64,000 nt of DNA from Photorhabdus asymbiotica (GCF_003634575.1 NZ_RBLJ01000001.1:434001-498000); one strand, 5' to 3'; shown: positions 20,054-30,107, counted from the first letter of the stretch. Notes: generated from the letters alone by a model not told the origin. Program-made: numbers and translations.

Positions 20054-20774
20054 AACCTTGTTCCTCCAACTTTTTCGCCAGACTGAAATCACCAGATTCA
20101 ATAATCCGCCCCTGATAAAGCACATGAACAAAGTCAGGTTTCACATAATCTAAAATGCGCTGGTAATGGGTCACAATAATGAATGAACGGCTTGGATCAC
20201 GCAGAGAATTCACCCCATTAGCGACAATTTTCAACGCATCAATATCCAACCCTGAATCTGTTTCATCCAGAATACAAAGCGTCGGCTCCAGCGCTGCCAT
20301 TTGCAGAATATCGTTACGTTTTTTTTCACCGCCGGAAAAACCAACATTGACTGAACGTGTCAATAAGTCTTGCTGCATATCTAACAATTCAATTTTTTCT
20401 TCGATAAAATCAGCAAAATCAAAGCGATCCAAAGGCTCCTGATCGCGATATTCACGAACAGCGTTGACTGCTGTTTGCAAGAAGAATTGATTGCTGACAC
20501 CGGGAATTTCTACCGGATATTGAAAAGCAAGAAAAATCCCTTCACCGGCCCGTTCTTCCGGCTCAAGTTCACGTAAATCTTTTCCTTTAAAGATGATGTT
20601 ACCATCATTAATTTCATACTCTTCACGGCCTGCTAACGTCGCGGATAATGTACTTTTGCCAGAGCCATTTGGCCCCATAATGGCATGAACTTCACCTGGT
20701 TTAACTTCAAGATTTAATCCTTTTAGGATTTCATTGCCTTCAACACTGACTCGTAAATTTTTAACACTTAACAT
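20028..20774 (-). CDS. sufC: Fe-S cluster assembly ATPase SufC
   Basis: ABC-type ATPase of the SufBC2D scaffold, soluble rather than membrane bound. Walker A is GPNGSGKST, the signature is the SufC-typical GFSGGEKKRNDILQ, and Walker B is LCILDETDSGLD. At 248 residues it matches E. coli exactly from ATG 20774 (MLSVKNLRVSVEG). Confidence 0.97.
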   Translation of the reverse strand: MLSVKNLRVSVEGNEILKGLNLEVKPGEVHAIMGPNGSGKSTLSATLAGREEYEINDGNIIFKGKDLRELEPEERAGEGIFLAFQYPVEIPGVSNQFFLQTAVNAVREYRDQEPLDRFDFADFIEEKIELLDMQQDLLTRSVNVGFSGGEKKRNDILQMAALEPTLCILDETDSGLDIDALKIVANGVNSLRDPSRSFIIVTHYQRILDYVKPDFVHVLYQGRIIESGDFSLAKKLEEQGYGWLIDQQ

Positions 20775-20830
20775 ATTACATGCCTTCGAACGACTTAACG
20801 TTCTGTTATAAAAAAAGAAACAGGGAAAAC

Positions 20831-22309
20831 TCACCCGACGCTGTGCTCAAGGCTAATTGCCAACAATTTTTGCGCTTCAACGGCAAACTCAAGGGGTAGC
20901 TCAGAGAACACATCTTTACAGAAGCCATTAACAATCATCGAAATCGCATCATCTTCACTGATGCCACGTTGCAGACAATAGAACAGTTGATCTTCTCCAA
21001 TGCGGGAAGTTGTCGCTTCATGTTCAAGTTGCGCGGTATTGTTTTGCACTTCTACATAAGGGAAAGTATGCGCGCCACATTCGGTTCCTATCAGCATAGA
21101 GTCACATTGGGTATAGTTACGGGCGTTTTCTGCCCCCGGTAATATTTTTACCAGTCCACGATAACTGTTCTGACTACAACCAGCAGAAATGCCTTTTGAA
21201 ATGATGGTCGATTTGGTGTTACGGCCAATATGGATCATCTTAGTGCCAGTATCTGCCCGTTGAGTTCCATTAGTCAGGGCAACCGAGAAAAATTCCCCAA
21301 TTGAGTTATCTCCCTTTAGGATCACGCTCGGATATTTCCAAGTAATTGCAGAACCCGTTTCAGATTGGGTCCAGGACATTTTGGCATTTTCACCTTCACA
21401 TAACGCTCTTTTAGTCACAAAGTTGAGTATTCCACCCTCACCATCACCACCTGAAAACCAATTCTGTACCGTGGAATATTTCACTTCTGCATCTTTATGA
21501 ATAATCACTTCCACAACAGCGGCATGAAGCTGATAGCTGTCACGTACCGGTGCAGAGCATCCTTCTATATAGCTGACATAACTGCCTTCATCAGCGATGA
21601 GAATGGTCCGCTCAAATTGACCCGTTTTAGCGGCGTTAATACGAAAGTAGGTGGATAATTCCATCGGACAACGTACCCCTTTTGGTACATAAACAAAAGT
21701 ACCATCAGAAGCAACGGCTGAATTTAGTGCTGCAAAGAAATTATCGTGACTTGCAACTACACTCCCCAGATATTTCTGAACTAATTCAGGATAGTCCTGT
21801 ATCGCTTCACTGAATGAGCAAAAAATAATACCTTCTTTCGCCAGCTTATCCCGATACGTTGTTGAAACAGACACAGAGTCAAAAATGGCATCTACCGCCA
21901 CAACTTCTCCTTCCCGTACCGGAACACCCAGCTTATCAAATGCCTCTTCAATTTCTGCCGTCAGGTAATTATTGGTTTGTTCAGCACCAGACTGCGAACT
22001 ACAACTATCATCACAAGTACCACATGAAGGTGCTGAATAGTAACTGTAATCTTGATAATCAAGGTTAGGGTAATTCGCTTTTAACCAATGTGGTTCTTCC
22101 ATTCCCTGCCAATGGCGATAAGCCTTCAACCGAAATTCAAGCATCCATTCAGGTTCATTACGTTTTGCGGAAATTGCCCGCACAACTTCTTCGTTCAAGC
22201 CCTTAGCTAATTCATCAGTCGCTACCTGAGTGAAAAAACCTTCTTTATAACGATGATCACTGAGCCAAGTTTGCACATCGTCGCTGATTTCTACATTGCT
22301 CTGAGACAT
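20831..22309 (-). CDS. sufB: Fe-S cluster assembly scaffold subunit SufB
   Basis: Main scaffold protein that receives sulfur from SufE and, with SufD, binds the nascent cluster. 492 residues from ATG 22309 (MSQSNVEI), against 495 in E. coli. Conserved blocks include [32 protein letters not shown], and the C-terminal [20 protein letters not shown] with the Cys equivalent to E. coli Cys405. It is 12 bp after sufA and 56 bp before sufC. Confidence 0.97.
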   Translation of the reverse strand: MSQSNVEISDDVQTWLSDHRYKEGFFTQVATDELAKGLNEEVVRAISAKRNEPEWMLEFRLKAYRHWQGMEEPHWLKANYPNLDYQDYSYYSAPSCGTCDDSCSSQSGAEQTNNYLTAEIEEAFDKLGVPVREGEVVAVDAIFDSVSVSTTYRDKLAKEGIIFCSFSEAIQDYPELVQKYLGSVVASHDNFFAALNSAVASDGTFVYVPKGVRCPMELSTYFRINAAKTGQFERTILIADEGSYVSYIEGCSAPVRDSYQLHAAVVEVIIHKDAEVKYSTVQNWFSGGDGEGGILNFVTKRALCEGENAKMSWTQSETGSAITWKYPSVILKGDNSIGEFFSVALTNGTQRADTGTKMIHIGRNTKSTIISKGISAGCSQNSYRGLVKILPGAENARNYTQCDSMLIGTECGAHTFPYVEVQNNTAQLEHEATTSRIGEDQLFYCLQRGISEDDAISMIVNGFCKDVFSELPLEFAVEAQKLLAISLEHSVG

Positions 22310-22321
22310 AGATTGGTACAC

Positions 22322-22690
22322 TTATATACCAAAGCTTTCACCACACCCGCAGGCATGCTGAGCTTTTGGATTATTAAATTTAAATATCTGATTTAAACCT
22401 TCACGAACAAAATCGACTTCCGTACCATCAATAAATGGCATTGCTTTCAGAGGGACATACAAACATGCTCCTTCACTTTCATACATTAGAAAGTCAGGTG
22501 CAGGATCGTTAACCATCTCAAACACATAGCCAAAGCCTGCACATCCTGATTGTTTAACACCCAGATATAATCCTTTGCTTTGTGGATTTTGCTGCATCAA
22601 TTTTAAGATCTGTGCGGCAGCTCTCTCTGTGATGGTAATTCCTTGCCAAGCCGTTTCATTCAGAGAGAAGGTTTCAACACTATTTGTCAT
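22322..22690 (-). CDS. sufA: Fe-S cluster carrier SufA
   Basis: A-type carrier that takes clusters from SufBCD to target proteins. 122 residues from ATG 22690 (MTNSVETF), the E. coli length, with GAGGT five bases upstream. The three cluster-binding cysteines are in QSGCAGFGY and HACGCGESFG. First gene of the suf operon sufABCDSE. Confidence 0.95.
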   Translation of the reverse strand: MTNSVETFSLNETAWQGITITERAAAQILKLMQQNPQSKGLYLGVKQSGCAGFGYVFEMVNDPAPDFLMYESEGACLYVPLKAMPFIDGTEVDFVREGLNQIFKFNNPKAQHACGCGESFGI

Positions 22691-22757
22691 CGTTAACCTC
22701 ATATTTTCTATGGCAATTTTCACCACTGTTATCAGAGTCTTCTCCTCTTATTATAAT

Positions 22758-22776
22758 GGTAATGATAACCCTTATC
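22758..22776 (-). promoter_or_regulatory. Fur box upstream of sufA
   Basis: GGTAATGATAACCCTTATC matches 16 of 19 positions of the Fur consensus GATAATGATAATCATTATC. It lies 68-86 bp upstream of the sufA start. Fur repression of suf is established in E. coli. I did not identify OxyR or IscR sites; 22777-23029 shows nothing else. Confidence 0.75.
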
Positions 22777-23029
22777 ACTTCAACCATTTGTTTTAAGAGG
22801 ATATACATTAAATAGATCAAATTTTACTCGAATTCGGTCACTTATGTTCATTCCATATGCAAGGTATATCTTTAATTTACTGTTTTATTTATAAATTATT
22901 AGTTTGATCAATTGCGCTATTTTTTACTTATTGGCGTAAGACAAAAGCACAAAAAGTTCATCAGAAATACTATTTTGAGGTGAACTTTCAGATATACCGG
23001 AAATGCAGAACAAGAGTTGGTATTATGAT

Positions 23030-23158
23030 TATACCCTTCATCCTTCAAGTTGCTGCTTTGTTGGCTGCTTTCACTCACCCCAGTCACATAGTTATCTATG
23101 CTCCTGGGGATTCGTTCACTTGCCGTCGCGCTGCAACTCGAAATCTATTGGGTATATA
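23030..23158 (+). repeat. ERIC repeat 1, with an IS630 at its right end
   Basis: Matches the enterobacterial repetitive intergenic consensus, including GCTCCTGGGGATTCGTTCAC (ERIC1R-like) and the segment complementary to the ERIC2 primer. It begins TATACCC and ends GGGTATA. The IS630-family element starts at the TA of its right end. Confidence 0.93.
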
Positions 23159-24251
23159 CCCGTGCTCATTGAAACTGCTTGATTTTCGCCCAAATGAGGT
23201 TCAGGGTATCCGTCATGAAAATATTCATTACCGACGAACAAAAAGCCGAACTTGAACACCTTCATCACACCTGCCGTGATAAGCGGGAGTGTGATCGTAT
23301 CAAAGCGGTCCTGCTGGCCTCTGAGGGCTGGAGCTCTGTCATGATCGCTCAGGCCCTGCGCCTGCATGAAATGACCGTTAATCGTCATATCAGCGATTAC
23401 CTTAATCACCGCAAACTCAAGCCCGACAATGGCGGCTCTCAGAGCCACCTCAGCGAAACACAGACGAAGGAACTTATCGCTTATCTGACCGCGAATCTTC
23501 TGCCCACCACACAGGCGGTTATCCACCTTGTCAAAGAAGCGTGGAATATCAGTTACACCGTTCCCGGCATGAATAAATGGCTGCACCACAATGGATTTAG
23601 TTATAAAAAACCGACCGGCGTGCCACACAAGTTCAACGCGGAACAGCAGCGGGCCTTTATAGAAACCTACGGGAAACTCAAGCAGGAAGCCGGAGACAAT
23701 GAGCCCATCCTGTTCATTGATGGCGTCCATCCCACTCAGGGGACGAAACTGGCTTATGGCTGGATGCGTAAAGGCCAGAAAACCGTAGTGAAAACCACGG
23801 GAAGCCGTACCCGTCTGAACCTGATGGGAGCCCTGAATCTGGCCGATATCAGCAAAACAGTCGTACACGAATATGATCGTATCGACAGTTATCACATCGC
23901 AGAATTCTTCATTGCCCTGCGTGAAACCTATCCGGTCAGTCAGAAGGTTCATATTATCCTTGACGGAGCCGGTTATCACCGGAGTGAGTTGGTGAAAGAC
24001 TGGGCTTATGTGATGAATATTGAACTTCATTACTTACCGCCCTACAGCCCAAATCTGAACCCGATAGAAAGGCTGTGGAAAGTGATGAATGAACAAGTCA
24101 GAAATAATCGTTACTTCGCCTCGGCGGCCTTGTTCAGGCAGGCAATACATCACTTTTTTACGGAAATATTACCGGAACTTGCCGGGAGTCTGTCACGCCG
24201 TATTAATGACAATTTTCAGATTCTGAATCCTGCATCTTCAAGTTAAGCGGG
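23159..24251 (+). mobile_element. IS630-family insertion sequence, apparently intact
   Basis: A 1093-bp element with imperfect terminal inverted repeats: left CCCGTGCTCATTGAAACTGC, right (reversed) CCCGCTTAACTTGAAGATGC. It is flanked by TA at 23157-23158 and 24252-24253, the target duplication typical of IS630/Tc1-mariner elements. One transposase gene fills it. It sits exactly at the end of ERIC repeat 1. Confidence 0.9.
23215..24246 (+). CDS. IS630-family transposase
   Basis: 343-residue DDE transposase. N-terminal helix-turn-helix region (VMIAQALRLHEMTVNRHISDYL) and catalytic residues in LFIDGVHPTQGT (Asp), HIILDGAGYHRS (Asp) and LPPYSPNLNPIERLW (Glu). I start it at ATG 23215 (MKIFITDEQ), the usual start of this family; an in-frame ATT-type extension upstream is unlikely. 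The frame is undamaged, so the enzyme may be active. Confidence 0.93.
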   Translation: MKIFITDEQKAELEHLHHTCRDKRECDRIKAVLLASEGWSSVMIAQALRLHEMTVNRHISDYLNHRKLKPDNGGSQSHLSETQTKELIAYLTANLLPTTQAVIHLVKEAWNISYTVPGMNKWLHHNGFSYKKPTGVPHKFNAEQQRAFIETYGKLKQEAGDNEPILFIDGVHPTQGTKLAYGWMRKGQKTVVKTTGSRTRLNLMGALNLADISKTVVHEYDRIDSYHIAEFFIALRETYPVSQKVHIILDGAGYHRSELVKDWAYVMNIELHYLPPYSPNLNPIERLWKVMNEQVRNNRYFASAALFRQAIHHFFTEILPELAGSLSRRINDNFQILNPASSS

Positions 24252-24454
24252 TATATAATATATACAAATAGCGTTTCTATTTAATTAATACCATTAAACG
24301 CATTCAGAAATAATCTTATCTATATATTTCGCTCTCAACATCCCTTCCTTTATTTTATTAATCTCTTTATTAATCGATAATTTAATTTAAACGTATTACG
24401 TGGCCATAATAAATATTTGCAAGACCTTGCATCTCATACAAATAAAAGTATACT

Positions 24455-24815
24455 GCCTCCGGGTGCTTGAGGCTTTCTGTCTTGAGCATTGTAAAAATGA
24501 TATTCCAGGCAGAAAGAGAAAAGCCCCATCCGACTATAAATCGAAATGAGGCTACTCCTAATGCTCAACAACATAAGGCTAGCCTCTTACCTGATAAAAA
24601 GCAAGGAGAGAAGGCTATGAAGCCGCAAAAAATCGTAATATTTAGTTTGATCGTTATTTGTGTGACGTTACTCTTATTCACATGGATAACAAGAGGTTCA
24701 CTCTGTAAACTCCATTTCAAACAAGGTAATACGGAGGTTGCGGCAATCATGGCTTACGAATCCAGCAATAGGTAAGGCAACCTTAGGCGGGAGGTTTTTA
24801 CTCCCGCCCTTTTAG
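24455..24815 (+). other. hok/sok-type (type I) toxin-antitoxin locus
   Basis: The leader has the hallmarks of hok loci: CCTCCGGGTGCTTGAGGCTT near the 5' end, a AAGCCCC block, and AGCCTCTTACC before GCAAGGAG and the toxin gene. An upstream reading frame in the same phase as the toxin (TTG 24467 or ATG 24497) would be the mok equivalent that couples translation. An antisense Sok RNA is expected from the - strand around 24500-24570, but I could not place its promoter. Confidence 0.75.
24617..24775 (+). CDS. Hok/Gef family small membrane toxin
   Basis: 52-residue inner-membrane peptide that depolarises the cell when overproduced. It has one membrane helix (IVIFSLIVICVTLLLFTWI), then TRGSLCKLHFKQGNTEVAA and the family end AYES. 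Start ATG 24617 follows GGAG and AAGG. Compared with HokC the C-terminal residues SSNR are extra. A same-phase upstream extension is present, as in mokC/hokC. It occupies the suf-menI interval, where E. coli has other small genes. Confidence 0.9.
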   Translation: MKPQKIVIFSLIVICVTLLLFTWITRGSLCKLHFKQGNTEVAAIMAYESSNR

Positions 24816-24816
24816 A
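24786..24816 (+). terminator. Terminator of the hok locus
   Basis: GGCGGGAG pairs with CTCCCGCC over a 7-base loop (24786-24809), followed by CTTTT. Confidence 0.85.
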
Positions 24817-25173
24817 TGTTGTTATTGCTTGGCTCTCAGGCACCCTTTATATCTAAGTGGAATTACACAAATTAAAACCAATGAAACTTTAGCGTTAATT
24901 GATATACCAGAGCTTACAAATCTAAATAAAAATTTTTCATTGGTTTTTTTATCTATTCCAATATTAATTTACTTAATATAATTCAACTTTTAAATTCATC
25001 GGATATATAAAAAACTCAAATAATCCATAATATTATAAAAATATCGATAAGATTCAAGGAATATATATATTTCTTGGATGGCTGTCACAATTAAATTCAA
25101 TTACCGTGAATAATAACTTTTTCACTTAAATAGTAGGTTATTCCACATCAATAACCTACTTTCACTTTTGTTT
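24817..25173. other. A+T-rich spacer without a gene
   Basis: No open frame with a ribosome site, RNA gene or repeat is visible. AATAACCTACTTT and its inverted copy near 25130-25160 (TAGTAGGTTATT / AATAACCTACT) form a short hairpin, possibly a terminator. Confidence 0.5.
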
Positions 25174-25302
25174 TATACTCTTCATCTTTCAAGCTGCTGC
25201 TTTGTTGGCTGCTTTCACTTACCCCAGTCACATAGTTATCTATGCTCCTGGGGATGCGTTCACTTGCCGCCGCGCTGCAACTCGAAATCTATTGAGTATA
25301 TA
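25174..25302 (+). repeat. ERIC repeat 2, beside menI
   Basis: Full-length ERIC (TATACTC...GAGTATA ends, slightly diverged). It ends 2 bp from the menI stop codon, so it lies in the 3' untranslated region of menI-ydiJ mRNA. Confidence 0.92.
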
Positions 25303-25304
25303 TT

Positions 25305-25721
25305 TTATCCAGGTAAAACTGATGTGGTTAATCGGGAAGTACAACACAGATGTTGCCGATCATCAAAAATATCGATTCTCCATACTTGATGATTACGCCC
25401 AAGATGGAGTGGTTTACACACTCCCTTCACCTCACCACTGCGAACAGAACGGATATGGTTAGCATTTATTTCTAACCCAACAACTTTTTTCTCACCTTCA
25501 GAACAGAGATACCCAGCCAAAGAACCAAGTGATTCTGCCAATACAACCGACGCACCACCATGTAATAAACCAAATGGTTGTTGGGTGCGATAATCAACAG
25601 GCATTGTACCTTCGATAAAGTTATCACCGATATGCGTGATTTTTATGCCCAGATGACCCATCATACATTGGCTACTTACTTTATTCAGGCTCTCCAGTCC
25701 AATATCACGTTTCCAAATCAT
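25305..25721 (-). CDS. menI: 1,4-dihydroxy-2-naphthoyl-CoA hydrolase MenI (YdiI)
   Basis: Hotdog-fold thioesterase of menaquinone synthesis. 138 residues. The motif QPFGLLHGGASVVLAESLGS contains the catalytic Glu known in YdiI, and VGLEINANH is conserved. Matches E. coli YdiI throughout. Its start overlaps the ydiJ stop (ATGA), implying coupled translation. In Photorhabdus DHNA-type compounds may also feed anthraquinone or quinone metabolism, which is speculation. Confidence 0.94.
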   Translation of the reverse strand: MIWKRDIGLESLNKVSSQCMMGHLGIKITHIGDNFIEGTMPVDYRTQQPFGLLHGGASVVLAESLGSLAGYLCSEGEKKVVGLEINANHIRSVRSGEVKGVCKPLHLGRNHQVWRIDIFDDRQHLCCTSRLTTSVLPG

Positions 25722-28700
25722 GGGATTATCTCCAATAAAGCTTGCAACGGATGCTTAAGTACTTGCCCTTCTATCCGCTTAACCTGACTACGACAGGAAT
25801 AACCAGAACTCAGGCAACGCTCCAATGGTAATTTTTGCAAGGCAGGTTGCCAGGATAATTTATAGATACCAATAGAGTGTTTTATATTTTTGTTTTCATG
25901 ACCATATGTTCCAGCCATTCCACAGCAGCCTACACTGATATTATCTAGCTTGCTACCCAGCCGATGGAAAATTTTTTCCCACTGTTTACTACTGCCCGGT
26001 AGCATAGTCACTTCCGTACAATGTCCTAACAGATACCATTTATCACTGAACTCTTCTTTATGATCCATTTTCTCTGGCAAGGCATTAATCAACCATTCAT
26101 GCACAAGCTGAACCTCGAACTTACCTCGCTGTTCACCAAGAATTTCGTTGTATTCATCCCGGTAACACAATACCAATGCGGGATCAACACCAACCATAGG
26201 AATTCCCAAATCAGATACCCTATTAAGGAAATCTGACGTTTTTCTGGCCGTTTGAGCAAAATGGGATAAAAATCCTTTGACATGTTGAGCCTTACCATTA
26301 GGAGAAAATGGCAACAATATCGGTTTATATCCCAATTTTTCTACCAAACAGGCAAAGTCAGCCACAACTTTAGCATCGTAATAGCTAGTGAATGGGTCTT
26401 GAACGATCAACACATGTTTATCACGGTGATCCTGATCCATCTTTTCAAGCTGTTCTAAAGTGGTAGAAAGCGCATAATGACCAGCAAGCTGTTGATGCAG
26501 TGTCGGACTGGATAATAAAGGTAAATCTACCATTCCGATGGTCCGGCGGCTCAATTCCTGCACCCATGGCTGTTTCAAGAAGAAATTAAATACCCGCGGT
26601 GCCTTAGCCATTAATGGTGTGCTACTTTCCGCACTTGCCACAATATAATCACGCAAGGGGCGGAAATAACGACCATGATATAACTCAAGAAAACGTGCTC
26701 GGAATGACGGCACATCAATTTTAATCGGACACTGTGTTGAACAAGCTTTACATGCCAGACAACCAGACATTGCATCTTTTACTTCATGAGAAAAATCATA
26801 CTCTCCACGCCATGTTTGCCAGCTATTACGCGTCTTCTCAATCAACCCACGCAGGCTTGGCCGTTTTTGTGCCAATCCTGGTTGTAGCAGTTTCAGATCC
26901 ATGCCCTGTTCTGTTAAAAGACGAAGCCATTCACGCACTAATGTTGCCCGTCCTTTCGGCGAGTGGATACGCTGTTGACTAATTTTCATTGATGGACACA
27001 TCGGGCTGTTCACATCGAAATTAAAACAGAGGCCATTACCATTACACTCCATAGCGCCACGGAATGTATTTCTTACATTTATCGGAATTTCCCGGTCATA
27101 AGTTCCTCGTTTAACCGCGTCGACTTTCATCATTGGCGCATCAATACCAATCGGTGAACAGATTTTGCCCGGATTCAAACGGTTATCCGGGTCAAAAGCA
27201 GCCTTAATCCGACGCAATTCTTCATACAGGATGCTACCGAAAAACTCAGGGCTGTATTCAGCACGAAATCCTTTACCATGTTCACCCCACAACAAACCAC
27301 CATAACGCGCGGTAAGACTGACAATTTCATCAGAAATCTGTTTCATCAATATTTCTTGCTGGGGATCACACATATCCAGTGCTGGCCGGACATGCAATAC
27401 ACCCGCATCTACATGGCCAAACATGCCATAATTGAGATGATGGCTATCCAGTAGCTGTCGGAATTCTGCAATATAATCAGCGAGATGCTGTGGCGGTACG
27501 CAAGTATCTTCCACAAACGGGATCGGTTTCGCAGCACCTTTACTATTACCTAGTAAGCCAACGGATTTCTTACGCATCGCATAAATACGCTCAATATCAT
27601 CTAATTCCCGACAAACTTGGTAACCAATGACACCCGCCTGCTTGTTATCCATAAGTTCATCAAGACGCTGACAGAGGGTTGTTACTTGCTGATCTATTAA
27701 TTGTTGGTCATCGCCACTGAACTCAACAATATTCAACCCCTGCATGTCCTTACCAGGCACATCAGTAATCAACTCTTTAACTGAATGCCAGACAATATCC
27801 TCACGCGCTAAGTTCAGAACTTTGGAATCCACAGTTTCAACCGATAAAGCCTTTGCATTTACCATAAAAGGCGCATTACGCAGTGCAGAATCAAATGAAT
27901 CATATTTTACGTTCACCAACCGCCTAACTTTTGGCAACGGTGTAATATCCAGAACAGCTTCCGTAATAAAAGCTAGCGTTCCTTCTGAACCAGTCAAGAT
28001 ACGGCCTAAATCAAACTTCTGCATGTCGTCACTGAAAACATGACGCAAATCATAACCCGTCAGAAAACGATTAAGTTTAGGAAATTTTTCGACGATAAGT
28101 TCACGTTGTTCACGGCAACGGTTAAGCACCGTGTTATAAATACGACCTGTCACAGAATCTTCTTGCGCAATCGATTCCGCCAGCGCTATGTCCATAACGC
28201 GGGTATCAAGTAGCTCTCCACCCAACAACACGGCCTGTAAGCCAAGAACATGATCGGAAGTTTTACCATATACCAACGAACCTTGACCGGAAGCATCGGT
28301 ATTAATCATGCCACCCAGTGTCGCTCGGTTACTAGTTGAAAGTTCTGGTGAAAAGAAATAACCATACGGACGCAAATATTGGTTCAGTTGATCTTTAATC
28401 ACACCCGCTTCTACTCTCACCCAGCCCTGCTCTGGGTTAATTTCAAGGATGCGATTCATATAACGGGACATATCCACCACGATACCACTATTGAGAGCCT
28501 GACCGTTTGTGCCTGTTCCCCCTCCGCGCGGAGTAAATGTTAAATTCTGGTATTTTCTTTCACCTGCGATACGGGCCAGCAAAACCACATCTGCTCCGGA
28601 TCGAGGGAAAATAATAGCCTGCGGCAATAACTGATAGATGCTGTTATCTGTCGCCATTGTCAGACGATCTGCATAGCTGCTTGTAGCATCTCCAGTAAAT

Positions 28701-28777
28701 CCTTGCTCTTTCAGTGTATCCAAGAATTCCTGTGCCAACTCACTGACGTGAGGGGCTTGTGATATGCGTGGGATCAT
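25718..28777 (-). CDS. ydiJ: FAD-linked oxidase / Fe-S protein YdiJ (D-2-hydroxyglutarate dehydrogenase)
   Basis: Large two-part enzyme of 1019 residues. An N-terminal FAD_binding_4 domain (PRGGGTGTNGQALN, GYDLRHVF, LTGSEGTLAFITEA) is followed by a FAD-oxidase C domain (WGEHGKGFR, HVDAGVLHVRP), a 4Fe-4S segment (CLACKACSTQCPIK) and CCG-type motifs (GCCGMAGTYGHE). It aligns with E. coli YdiJ (1018). YdiJ has been reported to oxidise D-2-hydroxyglutarate. Start ATG 28777 (MIPRISQAP) is preferred over a start 11 codons upstream. Confidence 0.94.
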   Translation of the reverse strand: MIPRISQAPHVSELAQEFLDTLKEQGFTGDATSSYADRLTMATDNSIYQLLPQAIIFPRSGADVVLLARIAGERKYQNLTFTPRGGGTGTNGQALNSGIVVDMSRYMNRILEINPEQGWVRVEAGVIKDQLNQYLRPYGYFFSPELSTSNRATLGGMINTDASGQGSLVYGKTSDHVLGLQAVLLGGELLDTRVMDIALAESIAQEDSVTGRIYNTVLNRCREQRELIVEKFPKLNRFLTGYDLRHVFSDDMQKFDLGRILTGSEGTLAFITEAVLDITPLPKVRRLVNVKYDSFDSALRNAPFMVNAKALSVETVDSKVLNLAREDIVWHSVKELITDVPGKDMQGLNIVEFSGDDQQLIDQQVTTLCQRLDELMDNKQAGVIGYQVCRELDDIERIYAMRKKSVGLLGNSKGAAKPIPFVEDTCVPPQHLADYIAEFRQLLDSHHLNYGMFGHVDAGVLHVRPALDMCDPQQEILMKQISDEIVSLTARYGGLLWGEHGKGFRAEYSPEFFGSILYEELRRIKAAFDPDNRLNPGKICSPIGIDAPMMKVDAVKRGTYDREIPINVRNTFRGAMECNGNGLCFNFDVNSPMCPSMKISQQRIHSPKGRATLVREWLRLLTEQGMDLKLLQPGLAQKRPSLRGLIEKTRNSWQTWRGEYDFSHEVKDAMSGCLACKACSTQCPIKIDVPSFRARFLELYHGRYFRPLRDYIVASAESSTPLMAKAPRVFNFFLKQPWVQELSRRTIGMVDLPLLSSPTLHQQLAGHYALSTTLEQLEKMDQDHRDKHVLIVQDPFTSYYDAKVVADFACLVEKLGYKPILLPFSPNGKAQHVKGFLSHFAQTARKTSDFLNRVSDLGIPMVGVDPALVLCYRDEYNEILGEQRGKFEVQLVHEWLINALPEKMDHKEEFSDKWYLLGHCTEVTMLPGSSKQWEKIFHRLGSKLDNISVGCCGMAGTYGHENKNIKHSIGIYKLSWQPALQKLPLERCLSSGYSCRSQVKRIEGQVLKHPLQALLEIIP

Positions 28778-28997
28778 TATCGTTTTGATCCTTGTAAAAT
28801 AAGTGTCCACATTGATTTATTTATACTACTCTTTGAGTTTGATACTTTAGCCAACCGTAACAATTAATCACTACTAACCTACTATCTGAGAAGGCAAGCG
28901 TTTACCTTATCATAATATTCACCTATTTTGAGTAACCTATAGATAACATCTTATTTATTATCTTTATCGCCACTGAATTACTTAGAGAAATTAACTT

Positions 28998-30107
28998 ATG
29001 GACAAATCACAGTCGCATTATGATCTACCAAAGTTATTGTTTACCTTAATCTTTCTTTCACTCTTAATCGTTACCAGTTTCTGGGTGATGAAGCCCTTCA
29101 TCCTTGGTTTTGTCTGGGCCGGAATGGTTGTTATCGCTACCTGGCCTTTACTGGAAAAACTACAAAACAGCTTATGGGGTAAACGCTGGCTTGCCGTCGC
29201 CATTATGACATTATTACTAATTCTATTATTTGTGATTCCCATTGTATTACTGGTTAGTAGCTTATTAGAAAACAGTGCACCATTAATTGCGTGGGCTAAA
29301 TCCCCCACTAATTTTCAAATGCCAGCCATGACCTGGCTGAGCAGCATTCCTCTCGTTGGTGATAAACTCTACAGCGGTTGGAACTCACTGATTACTGATG
29401 GCGGGAATGTTCTGATTGCCAAAGTCCAGCCCTATATCGGAGAAGCTGCAACCTGGTTCTTTACTCAAGCGGCAAATGCCGGACGTTTTGTTTTTCATCT
29501 TGCTTTGATGGTGCTATTCAGTGTGTTGCTATATCTAAAAGGTGAACAAGTGACAATGAGTATTCGCCATTTTGCTGTTCGCTTGGCAGATAAACGTGGA
29601 GATGCCGCCATCCTTCTGGCAGCGCAATCTATCCGTGCTGTGGCGCTCGGAGTAGTCGTTACTGCTTTGGTTCAAGCTATTATCGGTGGTATTGGCTTGG
29701 CTGTTTCAGGTATTCCTTATGCTACTTTGCTAACAGTGCTCATGTTTGTCTGTTGTGTTGCCCAAATCGGTCCATTGCTGATTTTAGTTCCTGCTGTCGC
29801 CTGGCTTTACTGGACAGGTGATACAACCTGGGGAACCGCGCTATTGGTCTGGAGCTGTGTAGTAACAACAATGGATGGATTTCTTCGTCCGTTTTTAATC
29901 CGTCTGGGCGCAGACTTGCCTATGGCCCTGATATTAACCGGTGTTATTGGCGGAATACTCTCATTCGGTATGATCGGTCTATTTATCGGACCCGTTGTGT
30001 TAGCCGTTGCTTATCGTTTATTAATTGCATGGATGAATGAAATCCCAGAACCCAAAAATGATTTGACAGAAACTGAGAAATATCTGGAAAAAAAATTCTC
30101 AGAATAA
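28998..30107 (+). CDS. ydiK: AI-2E family membrane protein YdiK
   Basis: 369-residue integral membrane protein of the UPF0118/AI-2E family (PerM/TqsA type), about eight predicted helices with the conserved PFLIRLGADLPMALILTGVIGG near residue 300. Same place as E. coli ydiK, beside ydiJ and rprA. Its substrate is not established. It is divergent from ydiJ. Confidence 0.92.
   Translation: MDKSQSHYDLPKLLFTLIFLSLLIVTSFWVMKPFILGFVWAGMVVIATWPLLEKLQNSLWGKRWLAVAIMTLLLILLFVIPIVLLVSSLLENSAPLIAWAKSPTNFQMPAMTWLSSIPLVGDKLYSGWNSLITDGGNVLIAKVQPYIGEAATWFFTQAANAGRFVFHLALMVLFSVLLYLKGEQVTMSIRHFAVRLADKRGDAAILLAAQSIRAVALGVVVTALVQAIIGGIGLAVSGIPYATLLTVLMFVCCVAQIGPLLILVPAVAWLYWTGDTTWGTALLVWSCVVTTMDGFLRPFLIRLGADLPMALILTGVIGGILSFGMIGLFIGPVVLAVAYRLLIAWMNEIPEPKNDLTETEKYLEKKFSE

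Noticed and set aside
23116..24030. 304-codon frame antisense to the IS630 transposase
   Set aside because: Shadow of the transposase gene; composition explained by its codon usage.
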